Shown in pieces: positions 35,207-44,698 of a stretch of 64,000 nt of DNA. The translations under genes were made by a program, and so were the position numbers. The stretch covers positions 310,001 to 374,000 of the forward strand of contig NZ_BQUV01000001.1 of NCBI RefSeq assembly GCF_022835695.1, read 5' to 3'. Positions within the stretch are counted from its first letter, which is position 1, and every line of letters starts with the position of its first letter. Source of the DNA: Bradyrhizobium sp. Ce-3 (GTDB lineage: Bacteria; Pseudomonadota; Alphaproteobacteria; Rhizobiales; Xanthobacteraceae). The notes below the pieces were generated by a model that saw nothing but the letters and a program-made list of their open reading frames with translations, was not told where the DNA came from and searched no databases.

Positions 35207-36235
35207 ATGGCCCGAAAGCGCATCACGCCAGGCAAGATCCGGCTCGCCGAAGTCGCGAAGCACGCCGGTGTCAGCCCGATTACGGCCTCACGCTTCTTCA
35301 GGAATCCGGAAGCGCTCTCGGCCGGCAAACGCGCACGGGTCGAGAGTGCGGCAAAAGAACTCGGGTACGTGCCCAATCTCGCGGCACGCGCGCTTGCGTC
35401 GCAGCGCACCGAGGTGATCGGTGTCCTGATCCCGTCGCTGACCAACAACGTGTTCTCCGACGTGCTGCGCGGCATCTATGACGCGCTCGACGGCAGCCGC
35501 TACAGCATCCAGCTCGCCAACACCCGCTACAGCATCCTGCAGGAAGAGCGCCTGTTGCGTCTTTTTCTGGCACAGAAGCCGGCAGGCCTGATTATCACCG
35601 GGATCAATCAGACCCCCGATTCACGGGCGATCATGGAGACCGTCGATTGCCCGATCGTCCAGATCATGGAGCTCGGCCCCTCTCCGATCGACATGATGAT
35701 CGGATTCTCGCATTTTGATGCGGCAAAAGCCGCGATCGGCCACCTTCTCGCGCAAGGTTACCGCCGGATCGGCTTCCTTGGCGCGCGGATGGATCCGCGG
35801 GTGCAGCGCCGGCTCGACGGCTATCGCGCCGCAATGGCGGACGCCGCCCTGCTCGACCCGCAGCTCATCGTCACCACCGCGATTCCGACCTCGGTGACGT
35901 TGGGCGGGACGCTATTTGCCGACCTGCTCGCCAAGGCGCCGGACATCGACGCGGTGTTCTGCGTCAATGACGACCTTGCGCTCGGCGCGCTGTTCGAATG
36001 CAAGCGCCGACACATGGCGGTGCCCGGGCAGATGGCGATCGTCGGCTTCAACGACCTCGAATTCATGGCGTCGAGCGAGCCGACGCTGAGCAGCGTCCGC
36101 ACCAATCGCTACGAGATGGGCAGGAACGCCGCCGCGATGGTGATCGAGACGCTGGAAGGCCGCCGGCCCACCGACCCCGTCGTCGATCTGGGCTTCAGCG
36201 TCATGGAACGGCAGAGCTCGGCGCGACGCAGCTGA
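35207..36235 (+). CDS. LacI-family transcriptional regulator (GntR-like)
   Basis: 342 residues. The N-terminal helix-turn-helix reads IRLAEVAKHAGVSPITASRF, followed by a hinge helix (YVPNLAARALAS) and a periplasmic-binding-protein-like sensor domain ending in GFNDLEFMASSEPTLSSV. It is divergent from the ABC operon and followed by the dehydratase gene. Two matching 16-bp palindromes on either side of it suggest that it represses both units and is released by a sugar-acid intermediate. Confidence 0.93.
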   Translation: MARKRITPGKIRLAEVAKHAGVSPITASRFFRNPEALSAGKRARVESAAKELGYVPNLAARALASQRTEVIGVLIPSLTNNVFSDVLRGIYDALDGSRYSIQLANTRYSILQEERLLRLFLAQKPAGLIITGINQTPDSRAIMETVDCPIVQIMELGPSPIDMMIGFSHFDAAKAAIGHLLAQGYRRIGFLGARMDPRVQRRLDGYRAAMADAALLDPQLIVTTAIPTSVTLGGTLFADLLAKAPDIDAVFCVNDDLALGALFECKRRHMAVPGQMAIVGFNDLEFMASSEPTLSSVRTNRYEMGRNAAAMVIETLEGRRPTDPVVDLGFSVMERQSSARRS

Positions 36236-36279
36236 CACCCGCCTGACACGTGCCAGTCACAAGGAAGAAAAATGACAAA

Positions 36280-36295
36280 ATGATAGCGCAACCAA
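36280..36295. promoter_or_regulatory. LacI-type operator 2
   Basis: ATGATAGCGCAACCAA is related to operator 1: its right half reversed, TTGGTTGC, matches TTGGTAGC at 7 of 8 positions and its left half, ATGATAGC, at 6 of 8. It lies between lacI and the dehydratase gene. Confidence 0.6.
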
Positions 36296-36445
36296 GTCCC
36301 TTCAACTAAGGTCCAATCCATCCAGTGAAACACCTGTGCGTGATCGGTCGGGTTTGTAATGCGCGACGATTGGCGCAAGGTAGAACAGCGTTGAACCAGC
36401 GCCCTTGGACGGGCCCATCAAGAATCTGCATTGCGGGAGAAACCA

Positions 36446-38284
36446 ATGACAAAACCCCACACCAACGGGCACAGCGCCGCAGGCGAGACCAGCAAGGGCA
36501 AGGGCCGCAGGCTCCGCTCCCAGGAATGGTTCGACAACCCGCACAATCCGGGCATGACCGCGCTCTATCTCGAGCGCTATCTCAACTACGGCCTGACCCG
36601 CGAGGAATTGCAGTCGGGCAAGCCGATCATCGGCATCGCCCAGACCGGCAACGACCTGTCGCCGTGCAACCGGCATCACCTCGAGCTCGCCCACCGCGTC
36701 CGTGAGGGCATCCGCGCCGCCGGCGGCATCGCGATGGAGTTTCCGACCCACCCGATCCAGGAGACCGGCAAGCGCCCGACCGCGGCGCTCGACCGCAACC
36801 TCGCTTATCTCGGCCTCGTCGAGGTGCTGTTCGGCTATCCGCTCGACGGCGTGGTGCTGACCACTGGCTGCGACAAGACCACGCCGGCCTGCATGATGGC
36901 GGCGGCGACCGTCAATCTGCCGGCGATCGTGCTGTCGGGCGGGCCGATGCTGAACGGCTGGCACGAAGGCCAGCGCACCGGCTCCGGCACCGTGGTGTGG
37001 AAGGCGCGCGAGCGGCTCGCCGCCGGCGAGATCGACTATGAGCAGTTCATCGAGATCGTGGCCTCCTCGGCGCCCTCGGTCGGCCATTGCAACACGATGG
37101 GCACCGCCTCCACGATGAACTCGCTGGCGGAAGCGCTCGGCTTCTCGCTGCCGGGCTGCGCGGCGATCCCGGCGCCCTATCGCGAGCGCGGCCAGATCGC
37201 CTACGAGACCGGCAAGCGCATCGTAGACATGGTCTGGGAAGATCTGAAGCCGTCGGACTTCCTGACCCGCGAGGCGTTCGAGAACTGCGTCGTGGTCAAC
37301 TCCGCGATCGGCGGCTCGACCAATGCGCCGATCCACATCAATGCGCTGGCGCGCCATGTCGGCGTCGAGCTGTCGATCGACGACTGGCAGAAATACGGCC
37401 ACGACGTGCCGCTGCTGGTGAACATGCAGCCGGCCGGCTTCTATCTCGGCGAGGAATATCACCGCGCCGGCGGCGTGCCTTCGGTGGTGCGCGAGCTGAT
37501 CAAGCACAAGCGCATCCATGAGGGCGCCCTCACCGTCAACGGCCGCACCATGGGCGAGAACTGCAAGGAAGCGCCCGCTCCCGACGGCGACGTGATCTGG
37601 GGCTACGACAAGCCGCTGGTGAAGGACGCCGGCTTCCTGGTCTTGCGCGGCAATCTGTTTGATTCCGCGATCATGAAGACCAGCGTGATCTCCAAGGAAT
37701 TCCGCGACCGCTATCTGTCCAACCCGAAGGACCTCAACGCCTTCGAGGGCCGCGCCATCGTGTTCGAGGGCCCGGAGGACTATCACGCGCGGATCGAGGA
37801 CCCCGCGCTCGACATCGACGAGCACTGCGTCCTGTTCGTGCGCGGCACCGGCCCGATCGGCTATCCCGGCGGCGCCGAGGTCGTGAACATGCAGCCGCCG
37901 GCGGCGCTGATCAAGCGCGGCATCCTGTCCCTGCCCTGCATCGGCGACGGACGGCAGTCCGGCACCTCGGGCTCGCCGTCGATCCTCAACGCCTCGCCGG
38001 AGGCGGCCGCCGATGGCGGACTTGCGATCCTGAAGACCGGCGACAAGGTGCGCATCGACCTCAACAAGGGCAGCGCCAACATCTTGATCTCGGAGGACGA
38101 GCTGCGGACCCGCCGCGCCGAGCTGAAGGCCAAGGGCGGCTTCCCGCACCCGGCCAACCAGACGCCGTGGCAGGAGCTCTATCGCCAGACCGTCGGCCAG
38201 CACGCCACCGGCGCCTGCCTCGAGCTCGCGACGCGCTACCACGACATCGCCGGCAAGGTCGGCGTGGCGCGCGATAATCACTAG
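36446..38284 (+). CDS. IlvD/Edd-family sugar-acid dehydratase
   Basis: 612 residues; the ATG after GGGAGAAACC is used. Fe-S ligand candidates are C74 (DLSPCN), C142 (TGCDKT) and C215 (GHCNTMG), the pattern of pentonate/hexonate dehydratases of this family rather than of phosphogluconate dehydratase. It removes water from an aldonate such as xylonate, arabonate, gluconate or galactonate to give the 2-keto-3-deoxy acid. The kinase and aldolase across the regulator suggest a hexonate; this is inference. The downstream SDR gene follows after a repeat element. Confidence 0.92.
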   Translation: MTKPHTNGHSAAGETSKGKGRRLRSQEWFDNPHNPGMTALYLERYLNYGLTREELQSGKPIIGIAQTGNDLSPCNRHHLELAHRVREGIRAAGGIAMEFPTHPIQETGKRPTAALDRNLAYLGLVEVLFGYPLDGVVLTTGCDKTTPACMMAAATVNLPAIVLSGGPMLNGWHEGQRTGSGTVVWKARERLAAGEIDYEQFIEIVASSAPSVGHCNTMGTASTMNSLAEALGFSLPGCAAIPAPYRERGQIAYETGKRIVDMVWEDLKPSDFLTREAFENCVVVNSAIGGSTNAPIHINALARHVGVELSIDDWQKYGHDVPLLVNMQPAGFYLGEEYHRAGGVPSVVRELIKHKRIHEGALTVNGRTMGENCKEAPAPDGDVIWGYDKPLVKDAGFLVLRGNLFDSAIMKTSVISKEFRDRYLSNPKDLNAFEGRAIVFEGPEDYHARIEDPALDIDEHCVLFVRGTGPIGYPGGAEVVNMQPPAALIKRGILSLPCIGDGRQSGTSGSPSILNASPEAAADGGLAILKTGDKVRIDLNKGSANILISEDELRTRRAELKAKGGFPHPANQTPWQELYRQTVGQHATGACLELATRYHDIAGKVGVARDNH

Positions 38285-38296
38285 ACTAACCGTCAC

Positions 38297-38393
38297 CGTC
38301 ATTCCGGGGCGGCCCGCAGGGCCGAGCCCGGAATCCATAACCACGATCGGGCGTATGGATTCCGGGCCCGCGCCGCGCGCGTCCCGGAATGAC
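38297..38393. repeat. 97-bp palindromic repeat (CGTCATTCCGGGGC family)
   Basis: It has the same plan as 22043-22140: ends CGTCATTCCGGGGCG and TCCCGGAATGAC, with the centre GAATCCATAACCACGATCGG. It is inserted between two same-strand genes of the sugar-acid cluster and may form a strong RNA hairpin that lowers expression of the SDR gene. Confidence 0.85.
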
Positions 38394-38416
38394 CAAAAAA
38401 TGGGAGATGAGCATCA

Positions 38417-39148
38417 ATGTCCAATCGACTGAAGGGAAAGCGCGCCGTCGTCACCGCCGCGGCGGCCGGCATCGGGCGCGCATGCGCGATCGCTTTCGCG
38501 CGTGAAGGCGCCACCGTGATCGCCACCGACATCAATGAGAGCGGCATCGCATCCCTGAGCAAGGACGGCATCGCCGAGACCGCGCGGCTCGACGTTCGCA
38601 GCACCAACGACGTCAACAGCTTCGCCAAGCGCGTCGGCAAGATCGACATCCTGCTCAATGCGGCGGGCTTCGTGCATCACGGCACCATCCTGGAGTGCTC
38701 CGACGAGGACTTCGACTTCTCGTTCGACCTCAACGTCAAATCGATGCACCGGACCATCAAGGCGTTCCTGCCGGCGATGCTGGCGGGCGGCGGCGGCAGC
38801 ATCGTCAACATCTCGTCCTGCGCGGCGTTGCGGCCGCCGGCCAACCGTTATGTCTACAGCGCCTCGAAGGCGGCGGTCTCGCTGCTGACGCGTGCGGTCG
38901 CACTCGACTTCATCAACCAGGGTATCCGCTGCAACGCGATCTGCCCCGGCACGGTCGAGACGCCCTCGATGCTGGAACGCGCAGCCGCCGCAGGCCCCGA
39001 CGGGCGCGAGAAATTCGTCGCCCGCCAGAAGATGGGCCGGCTCGGCACCGCCGAGGAGATCGCGGCGATGGCGGTCTATCTCGCGAGCGACGAGGCCGCA
39101 TTCACCACCGGCGTCGACATGGTCGTCGACGGCGGCTTCATGCTCTGA
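38417..39148 (+). CDS. SDR dehydrogenase resembling 2-keto-3-deoxy-L-fuconate dehydrogenase
   Basis: 243 residues of classical SDR: coenzyme loop TAAAAGIGRA, NAAG, catalytic YSASK. The C-terminal part GIRCNAICPGTVETPSML is characteristic of the group of 2-keto-3-deoxy-L-fuconate dehydrogenase (and animal DHRS6). It would oxidise a 2-keto-3-deoxy acid, giving an oxidative alternative to the kinase-aldolase route. The ribosome site is GGGAGATGAG, twelve bases after the repeat. Confidence 0.82.
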   Translation: MSNRLKGKRAVVTAAAAGIGRACAIAFAREGATVIATDINESGIASLSKDGIAETARLDVRSTNDVNSFAKRVGKIDILLNAAGFVHHGTILECSDEDFDFSFDLNVKSMHRTIKAFLPAMLAGGGGSIVNISSCAALRPPANRYVYSASKAAVSLLTRAVALDFINQGIRCNAICPGTVETPSMLERAAAAGPDGREKFVARQKMGRLGTAEEIAAMAVYLASDEAAFTTGVDMVVDGGFML

Positions 39149-39162
39149 CCTTCGAACCTTCC

Positions 39163-39275
39163 GGGTGAGGGGTGAGGCACTATACTTCCGCACCAGTATG
39201 CGGAGACAACCCCTCACCCCAACCCTCTAAGAGCGAGCTTCGCTCGTCTCGACCCCGCAAGTGCGGGGCGAGGGA
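39163..39275. repeat. Complex palindromic repeat (CCCTCACCCCAACC family)
   Basis: Nested inverted arms: GGGTGAGGGGT/ACCCCTCACCC (39163-39173, 39209-39219), TCCGCA/TGCGGA inside, then GAGCGA-GCT-TCGCTC and CCCCGC-AAGT-GCGGGG. It separates the two SDR genes and resembles a widespread rhizobial intergenic element. Confidence 0.8.
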
Positions 39276-39324
39276 GCAGAACGTCCGTGCGGCCGCACCG
39301 AGGAAACGTCAAAGGATAACACCA

Positions 39325-40071
39325 ATGAACAAGATCGATCTCAACGGCCGCTCGGCCGTCGTCACCGGCGGCGCGCAAGGCTTCGGCCGCGCCATCACCG
39401 AGCGCTTCGTCGCCTCCGGCGCCAAGGTCGCGATCTGGGATTTCGACCAGCCGCTGGCCGAGAAGACCGCCAGGGCGCTCGGCGAGAACGTGATCGCGAT
39501 CAAGACCGACGTCACCGATCCCGACGCGGTCGACGTCGCGCGCGATCAGACGCTCAGGGCATTCGGCAAGATCGACGTTCTCGTCAACAACGCCGGCATC
39601 ACCGGTGCCAACAAGCCGGTGTGGGAAACCGATCTCGACGACTGGCGCCGGGTGATACGCCTCAATCTCGAGGGTCCCTTCATCTGCTGCAAGGCGATCG
39701 TGCCGACCATGATCGGCCAGAAATACGGCCGCATCGTCAACATCGCCTCGATCGCCGGCAAGGAAGGCAACCCGAACGCGGCGCATTATTCGTCGTCGAA
39801 GGCCGGCCTGATCGCGCTGACCAAATCGCTCGGCAAGGAGCTCGCGCAGCACGACATCCTGGTCAACGCGGTGACGCCGGCCGCGGCGAAGACCGCGATT
39901 TTCGACCAGATGACGCAAGCGCACATCGACTTCATGCTGTCGAAGATCCCGAAGGCCCGCTTCGTGCAGGTCGAGGAGCTCGCTGCGATGGTGGCGTGGC
40001 TGGCCTCGGAGGATTGCGCGTTCTCGACCGGCGCAGTGTTCGACATCTCCGGCGGACGGGCGACGTATTAG
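39325..40071 (+). CDS. SDR family dehydrogenase
   Basis: 248 residues; the ATG after AAAGGATAACACC is used, and an upstream in-frame extension passes through the repeat and is rejected. Motifs: TGGAQGFGRA, NNAG, IASIAG and YSSSK. Its place suggests a first-step sugar dehydrogenase or a late sugar-acid dehydrogenase in the cluster; it also resembles 3-oxoacyl-ACP reductase-like SDRs, so the substrate is not settled. Its 3' end overlaps the converging lysR gene by four bases. Confidence 0.85.
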   Translation: MNKIDLNGRSAVVTGGAQGFGRAITERFVASGAKVAIWDFDQPLAEKTARALGENVIAIKTDVTDPDAVDVARDQTLRAFGKIDVLVNNAGITGANKPVWETDLDDWRRVIRLNLEGPFICCKAIVPTMIGQKYGRIVNIASIAGKEGNPNAAHYSSSKAGLIALTKSLGKELAQHDILVNAVTPAAAKTAIFDQMTQAHIDFMLSKIPKARFVQVEELAAMVAWLASEDCAFSTGAVFDISGGRATY

Positions 40072-40940
40072 GCCGCGCCTCGCCTTGCCGGTTGCCGAAG
40101 CGCCGTGACGAGATGATCGGCGAGCAGTGACGCCGCGTGCGACAGATTTGGCGCGCGGTGCAGGCGGATCTCCGCGCGCGGCAGTGGCGGCATGCCGTCG
40201 CGTGCGGTCAGGCGCCGCAGGGTCGGCGGAAAGGTGCCGGACTTGACCACGGTCACGGCGAGCCCCTGCGCTGCGATCGCCTCGACCGCGGACAGGCTGT
40301 GGCTGACAAAGGCGAGCCGCCACGGCCGGCTCGCTTGATCCAGCGCCTGCATCGCCCAGCTCCGGAACAGGCAGCCCTGCGGATAGAGCGCGACCGGCAA
40401 CGGATCGAACTCCTCGACTCGATGCGATGCGCTTGCGGCCCACACCGCCTGCTCGGTGCGCAGCAGCTCGCCCTCGCCGCGCCCTTCGGGATGCATCGCG
40501 ATCACGAGGTCATAGGCTTCGCCGAGCCGGTCGGTCATCCCCGACGTCAGCCCGGTCTCCATCTCGACACGGATCAGCGGATAGTTGGCGATGAAATCCT
40601 TGAGCAGCGGCGGCACGATCAAGGTCCCGTAATCGTCCATCACGCCCAAGCGAACCCGCCCGTCGGTGCCGTGCGCACGCACCCGGCCGACCGCCTCGGC
40701 GTTGAGGCTGAGGATGCGGCGGGCGTAGCCGAGCAACCCTTCGCCGGCCGCGCTCAGATCGACACTGGTCGTGCTGCGGTGAAACAGCTCGGCCTGCAGC
40801 CGCTCCTCCAGCCGCTTCACCTGCATGCTGATGGCCGACTGGGTCCGGTTCAGCGCCGAAGCCGCGCGGGTGAAGGAGCGATGCTCGGCGACCGCGACAA
40901 AGGCTTGCAGCAGATCCGGGTCGAGGACGGGCGAGCTCAT
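40068..40940 (-). CDS. LysR-family transcriptional regulator
   Basis: 290 residues: N-terminal helix-turn-helix (SFTRAASALNRTQSAISMQVKRLEE) and a type 2 periplasmic-binding effector domain. It is divergent from a DMT-family exporter gene, with a perfect 18-bp palindrome between them. This is the usual plan of a LysR activator controlling the neighbouring transporter; the inducer is unknown. Confidence 0.93.
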   Translation of the reverse strand: MSSPVLDPDLLQAFVAVAEHRSFTRAASALNRTQSAISMQVKRLEERLQAELFHRSTTSVDLSAAGEGLLGYARRILSLNAEAVGRVRAHGTDGRVRLGVMDDYGTLIVPPLLKDFIANYPLIRVEMETGLTSGMTDRLGEAYDLVIAMHPEGRGEGELLRTEQAVWAASASHRVEEFDPLPVALYPQGCLFRSWAMQALDQASRPWRLAFVSHSLSAVEAIAAQGLAVTVVKSGTFPPTLRRLTARDGMPPLPRAEIRLHRAPNLSHAASLLADHLVTALRQPARRGAA

Positions 40941-40950
40941 AACGATCCGT

Positions 40951-40968
40951 GATTTGATTGATCAAATC
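40951..40968. promoter_or_regulatory. Perfect 18-bp palindrome, LysR site
   Basis: GATTTGATTGATCAAATC (8-2-8 arms) lies 11 bp before the lysR start in the divergent region. It fits the T-N11-A rule for LysR recognition sites. Confidence 0.65.
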
Positions 40969-41033
40969 TATTCCATTCCATGATTATCCGCCCTTTCCTA
41001 GATTGCGCAAGCAAGACAGAGGAATCGGGGCGG

Positions 41034-41936
41034 ATGGGCGAGATTTGGGGGGTGTTGGCAGCGGTCGTGTCGAGCGCGCTCGGCGGAACCTCGATCGGGG
41101 CAACGCGGTTTCTGGTCGGCGCCATCGATCCGCTGGCGATCGGCGCGTTCCGCTTCGGCATCGGCGTGTTGCTGCTGCTGCCGCTGGGCCTGCTGCAGCG
41201 CCGGAGCTGGCCGCCGCGGCGCGACTGGCCCGGCGTGGCCGGCCTCGGCCTGCTGTTCTTCGCGGCGTTTCCGATCCTGTTCAACGCTTCGCTGATATCA
41301 ACCACCGCGGCGCGCGGCGCGCTGGCGCTCTCGACGCTGCCGCTGCTGACCTTGCTGGTCGGCGCGGCGCTCGGTGCCGAGCCGCTGACCGCGCGAAAGA
41401 CCACCGGCGTGCTGGTCACCATCCTGGGGGTCTCGATCGCGCTGCTGTCCGGCCTCGCCACGGCGCCGGCGGGCGCCTGGCGCGGCGATCTGTTGATGGT
41501 CGCGGCCGCGCTGTGCATGGCGCTCTACAGCATCTGGTCGAAACCTTATATCCGCCGCTCCGGCCCGATCCCCTTCACCACGCTCGCCATGGCCGCAGGC
41601 GCCGTGGTGCTCATTGCCGCCTCGCTGTTGCGCGGCAGTTTCGCGCCGGTTGCGGAGTTCGGTGCACCGCAATGGTTCGGCGTCACCTATCTCGGCGCCT
41701 TCGGCGCGGCCCTCACCTTCTACCTCTGGGCCTTCGCGCTGGAGCGGACGACGCCGACCCGGGTCGCGATCTCGGTCACCGTCAATCCGATCGCGGCATC
41801 GCTGGTCGGCGCTGCCCTGCTCGGCGAGCCGTTGAGCTGGAATTTGATGGCCGGCATCGTCACCGTGTTCGTCGGAATCTGGATCGCGACCACCCAGCCC
41901 CACCAGGCCCGCGTCGTCGCGCCGGATGCACGCTGA
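41034..41936 (+). CDS. DMT-family (EamA) exporter
   Basis: 300 residues from the ATG after AGAGGAATCGGGGCGG. Two EamA repeats of five helices each are visible, the second ending in SLVGAALLGEPLSWNLMAGIV. Such proteins export amino acids or related metabolites. The start used here removes an 18-residue extension that overlaps the promoter region. Confidence 0.88.
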   Translation: MGEIWGVLAAVVSSALGGTSIGATRFLVGAIDPLAIGAFRFGIGVLLLLPLGLLQRRSWPPRRDWPGVAGLGLLFFAAFPILFNASLISTTAARGALALSTLPLLTLLVGAALGAEPLTARKTTGVLVTILGVSIALLSGLATAPAGAWRGDLLMVAAALCMALYSIWSKPYIRRSGPIPFTTLAMAAGAVVLIAASLLRGSFAPVAEFGAPQWFGVTYLGAFGAALTFYLWAFALERTTPTRVAISVTVNPIAASLVGAALLGEPLSWNLMAGIVTVFVGIWIATTQPHQARVVAPDAR

Positions 41937-42018
41937 CCCGCGGCCGCTCGCCGGCAAAGCCGTGAGCGAATCCGTGCTAGCCTGACCTCAGGTCCCAGCG
42001 AACCCGAGGCGGCAGGCA

Positions 42019-42699
42019 TTGAACATCTCCCTCTATGACCTCTCCGTCTGGGTGCTGCCGGTCATCATCGCCATCACCTTCCACGAGGCGGCGCACGGCT
42101 TCGTCGCGCACCGGCTCGGCGACGACACTGCCTGGCAGCTCGGCCGCGTCAGCTTCAACCCGCTGAAGCACATCGATCCGTTCGGCACGCTGCTCCTGCC
42201 CGGGCTGCTGCTGTTCGCGCATTCGCCATTCCTGTTCGGCTACGCCAAGCCGGTGCCGGTGAACTTCCGCAAGCTCAACCATCCCAGGCTCGACATGGTG
42301 TGGGTGGCGCTGGCCGGCCCGGTCACCAACATCATTTTGGCGACCGCGGCAGCGCTGGCATTCCACGCCCTGCCATACGTTCCGGCGGATGCGGCAAAAT
42401 GGACCGCGGACAATCTGAAAAACGCGTTCCTGATCAACATCGTGCTCGCGATCTTCAACATGATGCCGATCCCGCCGCTGGATGGCGGCCGGGTCGCGGT
42501 CGGGCTGCTGCCGCGGCCGCTGGCGATCCCGCTCGCCCGGCTGGAGCCCTACGGCATGCTGATCCTGATCGGGCTGCTGATCCTGCTGCCGGTGATTGGC
42601 AGGCAAGTCGGCCTAAATCTTGATGTTATTTCAATGATACTGCGAACTCTGACCGGCTATGTAATCAACGCCCTTCTCCTCATTACCGGAAACACATAG
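42019..42699 (+). CDS. Site-2-type M50 metalloprotease
   Basis: 226 residues from TTG behind GAGGCGG. The zinc-binding motif HEAAH is in the first helix (FHEAAHGF), and the third ligand aspartate is in NMMPIPPLDGGRV. Four to six membrane helices are visible. This short group of site-2 proteases (no PDZ) cuts within membranes; substrates are unknown. The downstream gene starts 81 bp later on the same strand. Confidence 0.88.
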   Translation: MNISLYDLSVWVLPVIIAITFHEAAHGFVAHRLGDDTAWQLGRVSFNPLKHIDPFGTLLLPGLLLFAHSPFLFGYAKPVPVNFRKLNHPRLDMVWVALAGPVTNIILATAAALAFHALPYVPADAAKWTADNLKNAFLINIVLAIFNMMPIPPLDGGRVAVGLLPRPLAIPLARLEPYGMLILIGLLILLPVIGRQVGLNLDVISMILRTLTGYVINALLLITGNT

Positions 42700-42779
42700 C
42701 TTTCATTCGCGCGCGAACCGATCGGAAGGCGGAACCCGATCTTCCGGGTCATGCGCAAGGACGGGAACGCTTCGAGGCC

Positions 42780-43208
42780 ATGGTGATCAAAGCTGCCGAT
42801 ATGCTGATTGCGCGACGCGCCGACACCCGTGCGCGGGCGGACTTTGCAACCTGGAAGATGATGGCCAAGCTAAACGGCGCCTCCGCGTTGCCGCCCGAGG
42901 CGCAGAATTTCCTGGCGATCTACAAGAGGCTGCTCGAGCAGATGAGCGACGCCGACGCCAGCGAGGCGACGATCCAGGAGATGTACCGCACCTACTATGC
43001 GGAGATGGGCGGTGCCGGCAAGGCGCCCGAGGTCCCGGCCCGCTCGCGCGAACCGGTCGCCGACAGCGGCAACGTCACCGCGTTCCGCCGCCTGCCTGCC
43101 AAGAAGGCTGGCGTGTCCGATCCGAACGCCAAGCGCCCGATGCCGGTGGCGCTGATCTTCGCCTGCCTCGTCGTGGTCTACGTTGCGATCCGCTATTACT
43201 GGAAATAG
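42780..43208 (+). CDS. Hypothetical tail-anchored protein (142 aa)
   Basis: The ATG follows GAGG. The first 90 residues are soluble and helical (ADFATWKMMAKLNG, then LLEQMSDADASEATIQEMY), then a polar linker and one C-terminal membrane helix (PVALIFACLVVVYVAIRYYWK). The layout is that of a C-tail-anchored protein facing the cytoplasm. Function unknown; it may be transcribed with the protease. Confidence 0.65.
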   Translation: MVIKAADMLIARRADTRARADFATWKMMAKLNGASALPPEAQNFLAIYKRLLEQMSDADASEATIQEMYRTYYAEMGGAGKAPEVPARSREPVADSGNVTAFRRLPAKKAGVSDPNAKRPMPVALIFACLVVVYVAIRYYWK

Positions 43209-43402
43209 CGCCGCCGGCGCTTCACCTCTTCGACTTTCCTGATCGTTGCACAGCCGCCGCGGCATCGCGTCGCGCGTCATCGGCTGCACAATCGCCGCCG
43301 CGTGGAATATCGCGCGCACGCGATCGAGCCGGCGCCCTAGGCGCTGCGCCCGATGCCGGGCATAATGCTGAGCTCAAAAAACAAAATCATATTGGAGGGA
43401 AG

Positions 43403-44623
43403 ATGAAGCGTTCCATTGCAGCCCTGATCATGACCACTGGTCTCGTGTTCGCCGGCAGCGCATCGGCGCAGACGATGGACAAGGTCGCCAAGGTCGGCGC
43501 GCTCGGCGATCAGTCCGGTCTCTATCAGGATATCGGCGGTCCCGGCTCGACGGTGGCGGCGCAGATGGCGATCGAGGATTCCGGGTTGCTGGCGAAGGGC
43601 TGGAAGATCGACCTGGTCTCGGCCGATCACCAGAACAAGCCCGACGTCGCGGTCAACATCGGCAAGCAGTGGATCGATGTCGAGAAGGTCGACGTGTTCG
43701 TCGATCTCGCGGCCTCCAATGTCGGGCTCGCGATCGCCAACCTCGCCAAGGAGAAGAACGTCGTCAACCTCAACTCGGGCTCGGCCTCGTCCGATCTCAC
43801 CGGTTCGCAGTGCTCGCCGAACACGGTGCACTGGGTCTACGACACCTACATGCTCGCCAACGGCACCGGCAAGGCGCTGGTGAAATCCGGCGGCGACAGC
43901 TGGTTCTTCCTCACCGCCGACTACGCGTTCGGCCAGGCCCTCGAGCGCGACACCTCGGCGGTGGTCACCGCGAACGGCGGCAAGGTGCTCGGCAGCGTCA
44001 AGCATCCGCTCAACAACGCCGACTTCTCGTCCTTCCTGCTGCAGGCGCAAAGCTCGAAGGCCAAGATCGTCGGCCTCGCCAATGCCGGCGGCGACACCAC
44101 CAACGCGATCAAGCAGGCGGCCGAATTCGGCATCGTCTCGGGCGGCCAGCGGCTGGCCGGCATGCTGCTGTTCATCACCGACATCAACGCGCTCGGCCTC
44201 AACGTCGCGCAGGGCCTGAACTTCACCGAGACGTTCTACTGGGACATGAACGACCAGACCCGCGCCTTCACCAAGCGCTTCATGGAGCGCTTCAAGAAGA
44301 ACCCGCCGACCATGGTGCAGGCCGGCGTCTATTCGTCGCTGATCCACTATTTCAAGGCGCTGGAGGCGCTCGGCGGCAATTCGCATGACGGCCGCGCCGT
44401 CGTCGCCAAGATGAAGGAGATGCCGACCGACGATCCACTGTTCGGCAAGGGCTCGATCCGCGTCGACGGCCGCAAGATCCACCCCGCCTATCTGTTCGAG
44501 GTGAAGAAGCCGTCGGAGTCGAAATATCCGTGGGACTATTACAAGCTGATCGCCACCATCCCGGCGGACGAAGCCTTCCTGCCGCTCGAGAAGAGCGTCT
44601 GCCCGCTGGTGAAGAAGAGCTGA
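43403..44623 (+). CDS. Branched-chain-type ABC substrate-binding protein (orphan)
   Basis: 406 residues after GGAGGGAAG. A signal peptide is cut after ASA near residue 22. The mature part is a LivJ/UrtA-like periplasmic binding protein (ALGDQSGLYQDIGGPGSTVA, then VSADHQNKPDVAVN). No permease or ATPase gene is adjacent, so it must use a shared transporter or act as a sensor protein. The downstream hairpin at 44633-44670 probably ends transcription. Confidence 0.9.
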   Translation: MKRSIAALIMTTGLVFAGSASAQTMDKVAKVGALGDQSGLYQDIGGPGSTVAAQMAIEDSGLLAKGWKIDLVSADHQNKPDVAVNIGKQWIDVEKVDVFVDLAASNVGLAIANLAKEKNVVNLNSGSASSDLTGSQCSPNTVHWVYDTYMLANGTGKALVKSGGDSWFFLTADYAFGQALERDTSAVVTANGGKVLGSVKHPLNNADFSSFLLQAQSSKAKIVGLANAGGDTTNAIKQAAEFGIVSGGQRLAGMLLFITDINALGLNVAQGLNFTETFYWDMNDQTRAFTKRFMERFKKNPPTMVQAGVYSSLIHYFKALEALGGNSHDGRAVVAKMKEMPTDDPLFGKGSIRVDGRKIHPAYLFEVKKPSESKYPWDYYKLIATIPADEAFLPLEKSVCPLVKKS

Positions 44624-44632
44624 GATGCAGCC

Positions 44633-44670
44633 GTTCCGGGGCTCGCGACGTCGTCGCGCCCCGGAATGAC
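44633..44670. terminator. Hairpin between convergent genes
   Basis: Arms CCGGGGC/GCCCCGG extended by CGCGAC/GTCGCG form a stable stem. It is a short relative of the repeats at 22043 and 38297, placed between the binding-protein and tonB stops, so a bidirectional terminator is likely; there is no clear T-tract. Confidence 0.55.
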
Positions 44671-44698
44671 AACGGCCATCAATCGCAGCGAGCCTGGC

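Noticed and set aside
40951-40968. FNR/FixK-type box (TTGAT-N4-ATCAA)
   Set aside because: The arms TTGAT and ATCAA are separated by 2 bases instead of 4, so a LysR site is the better reading.
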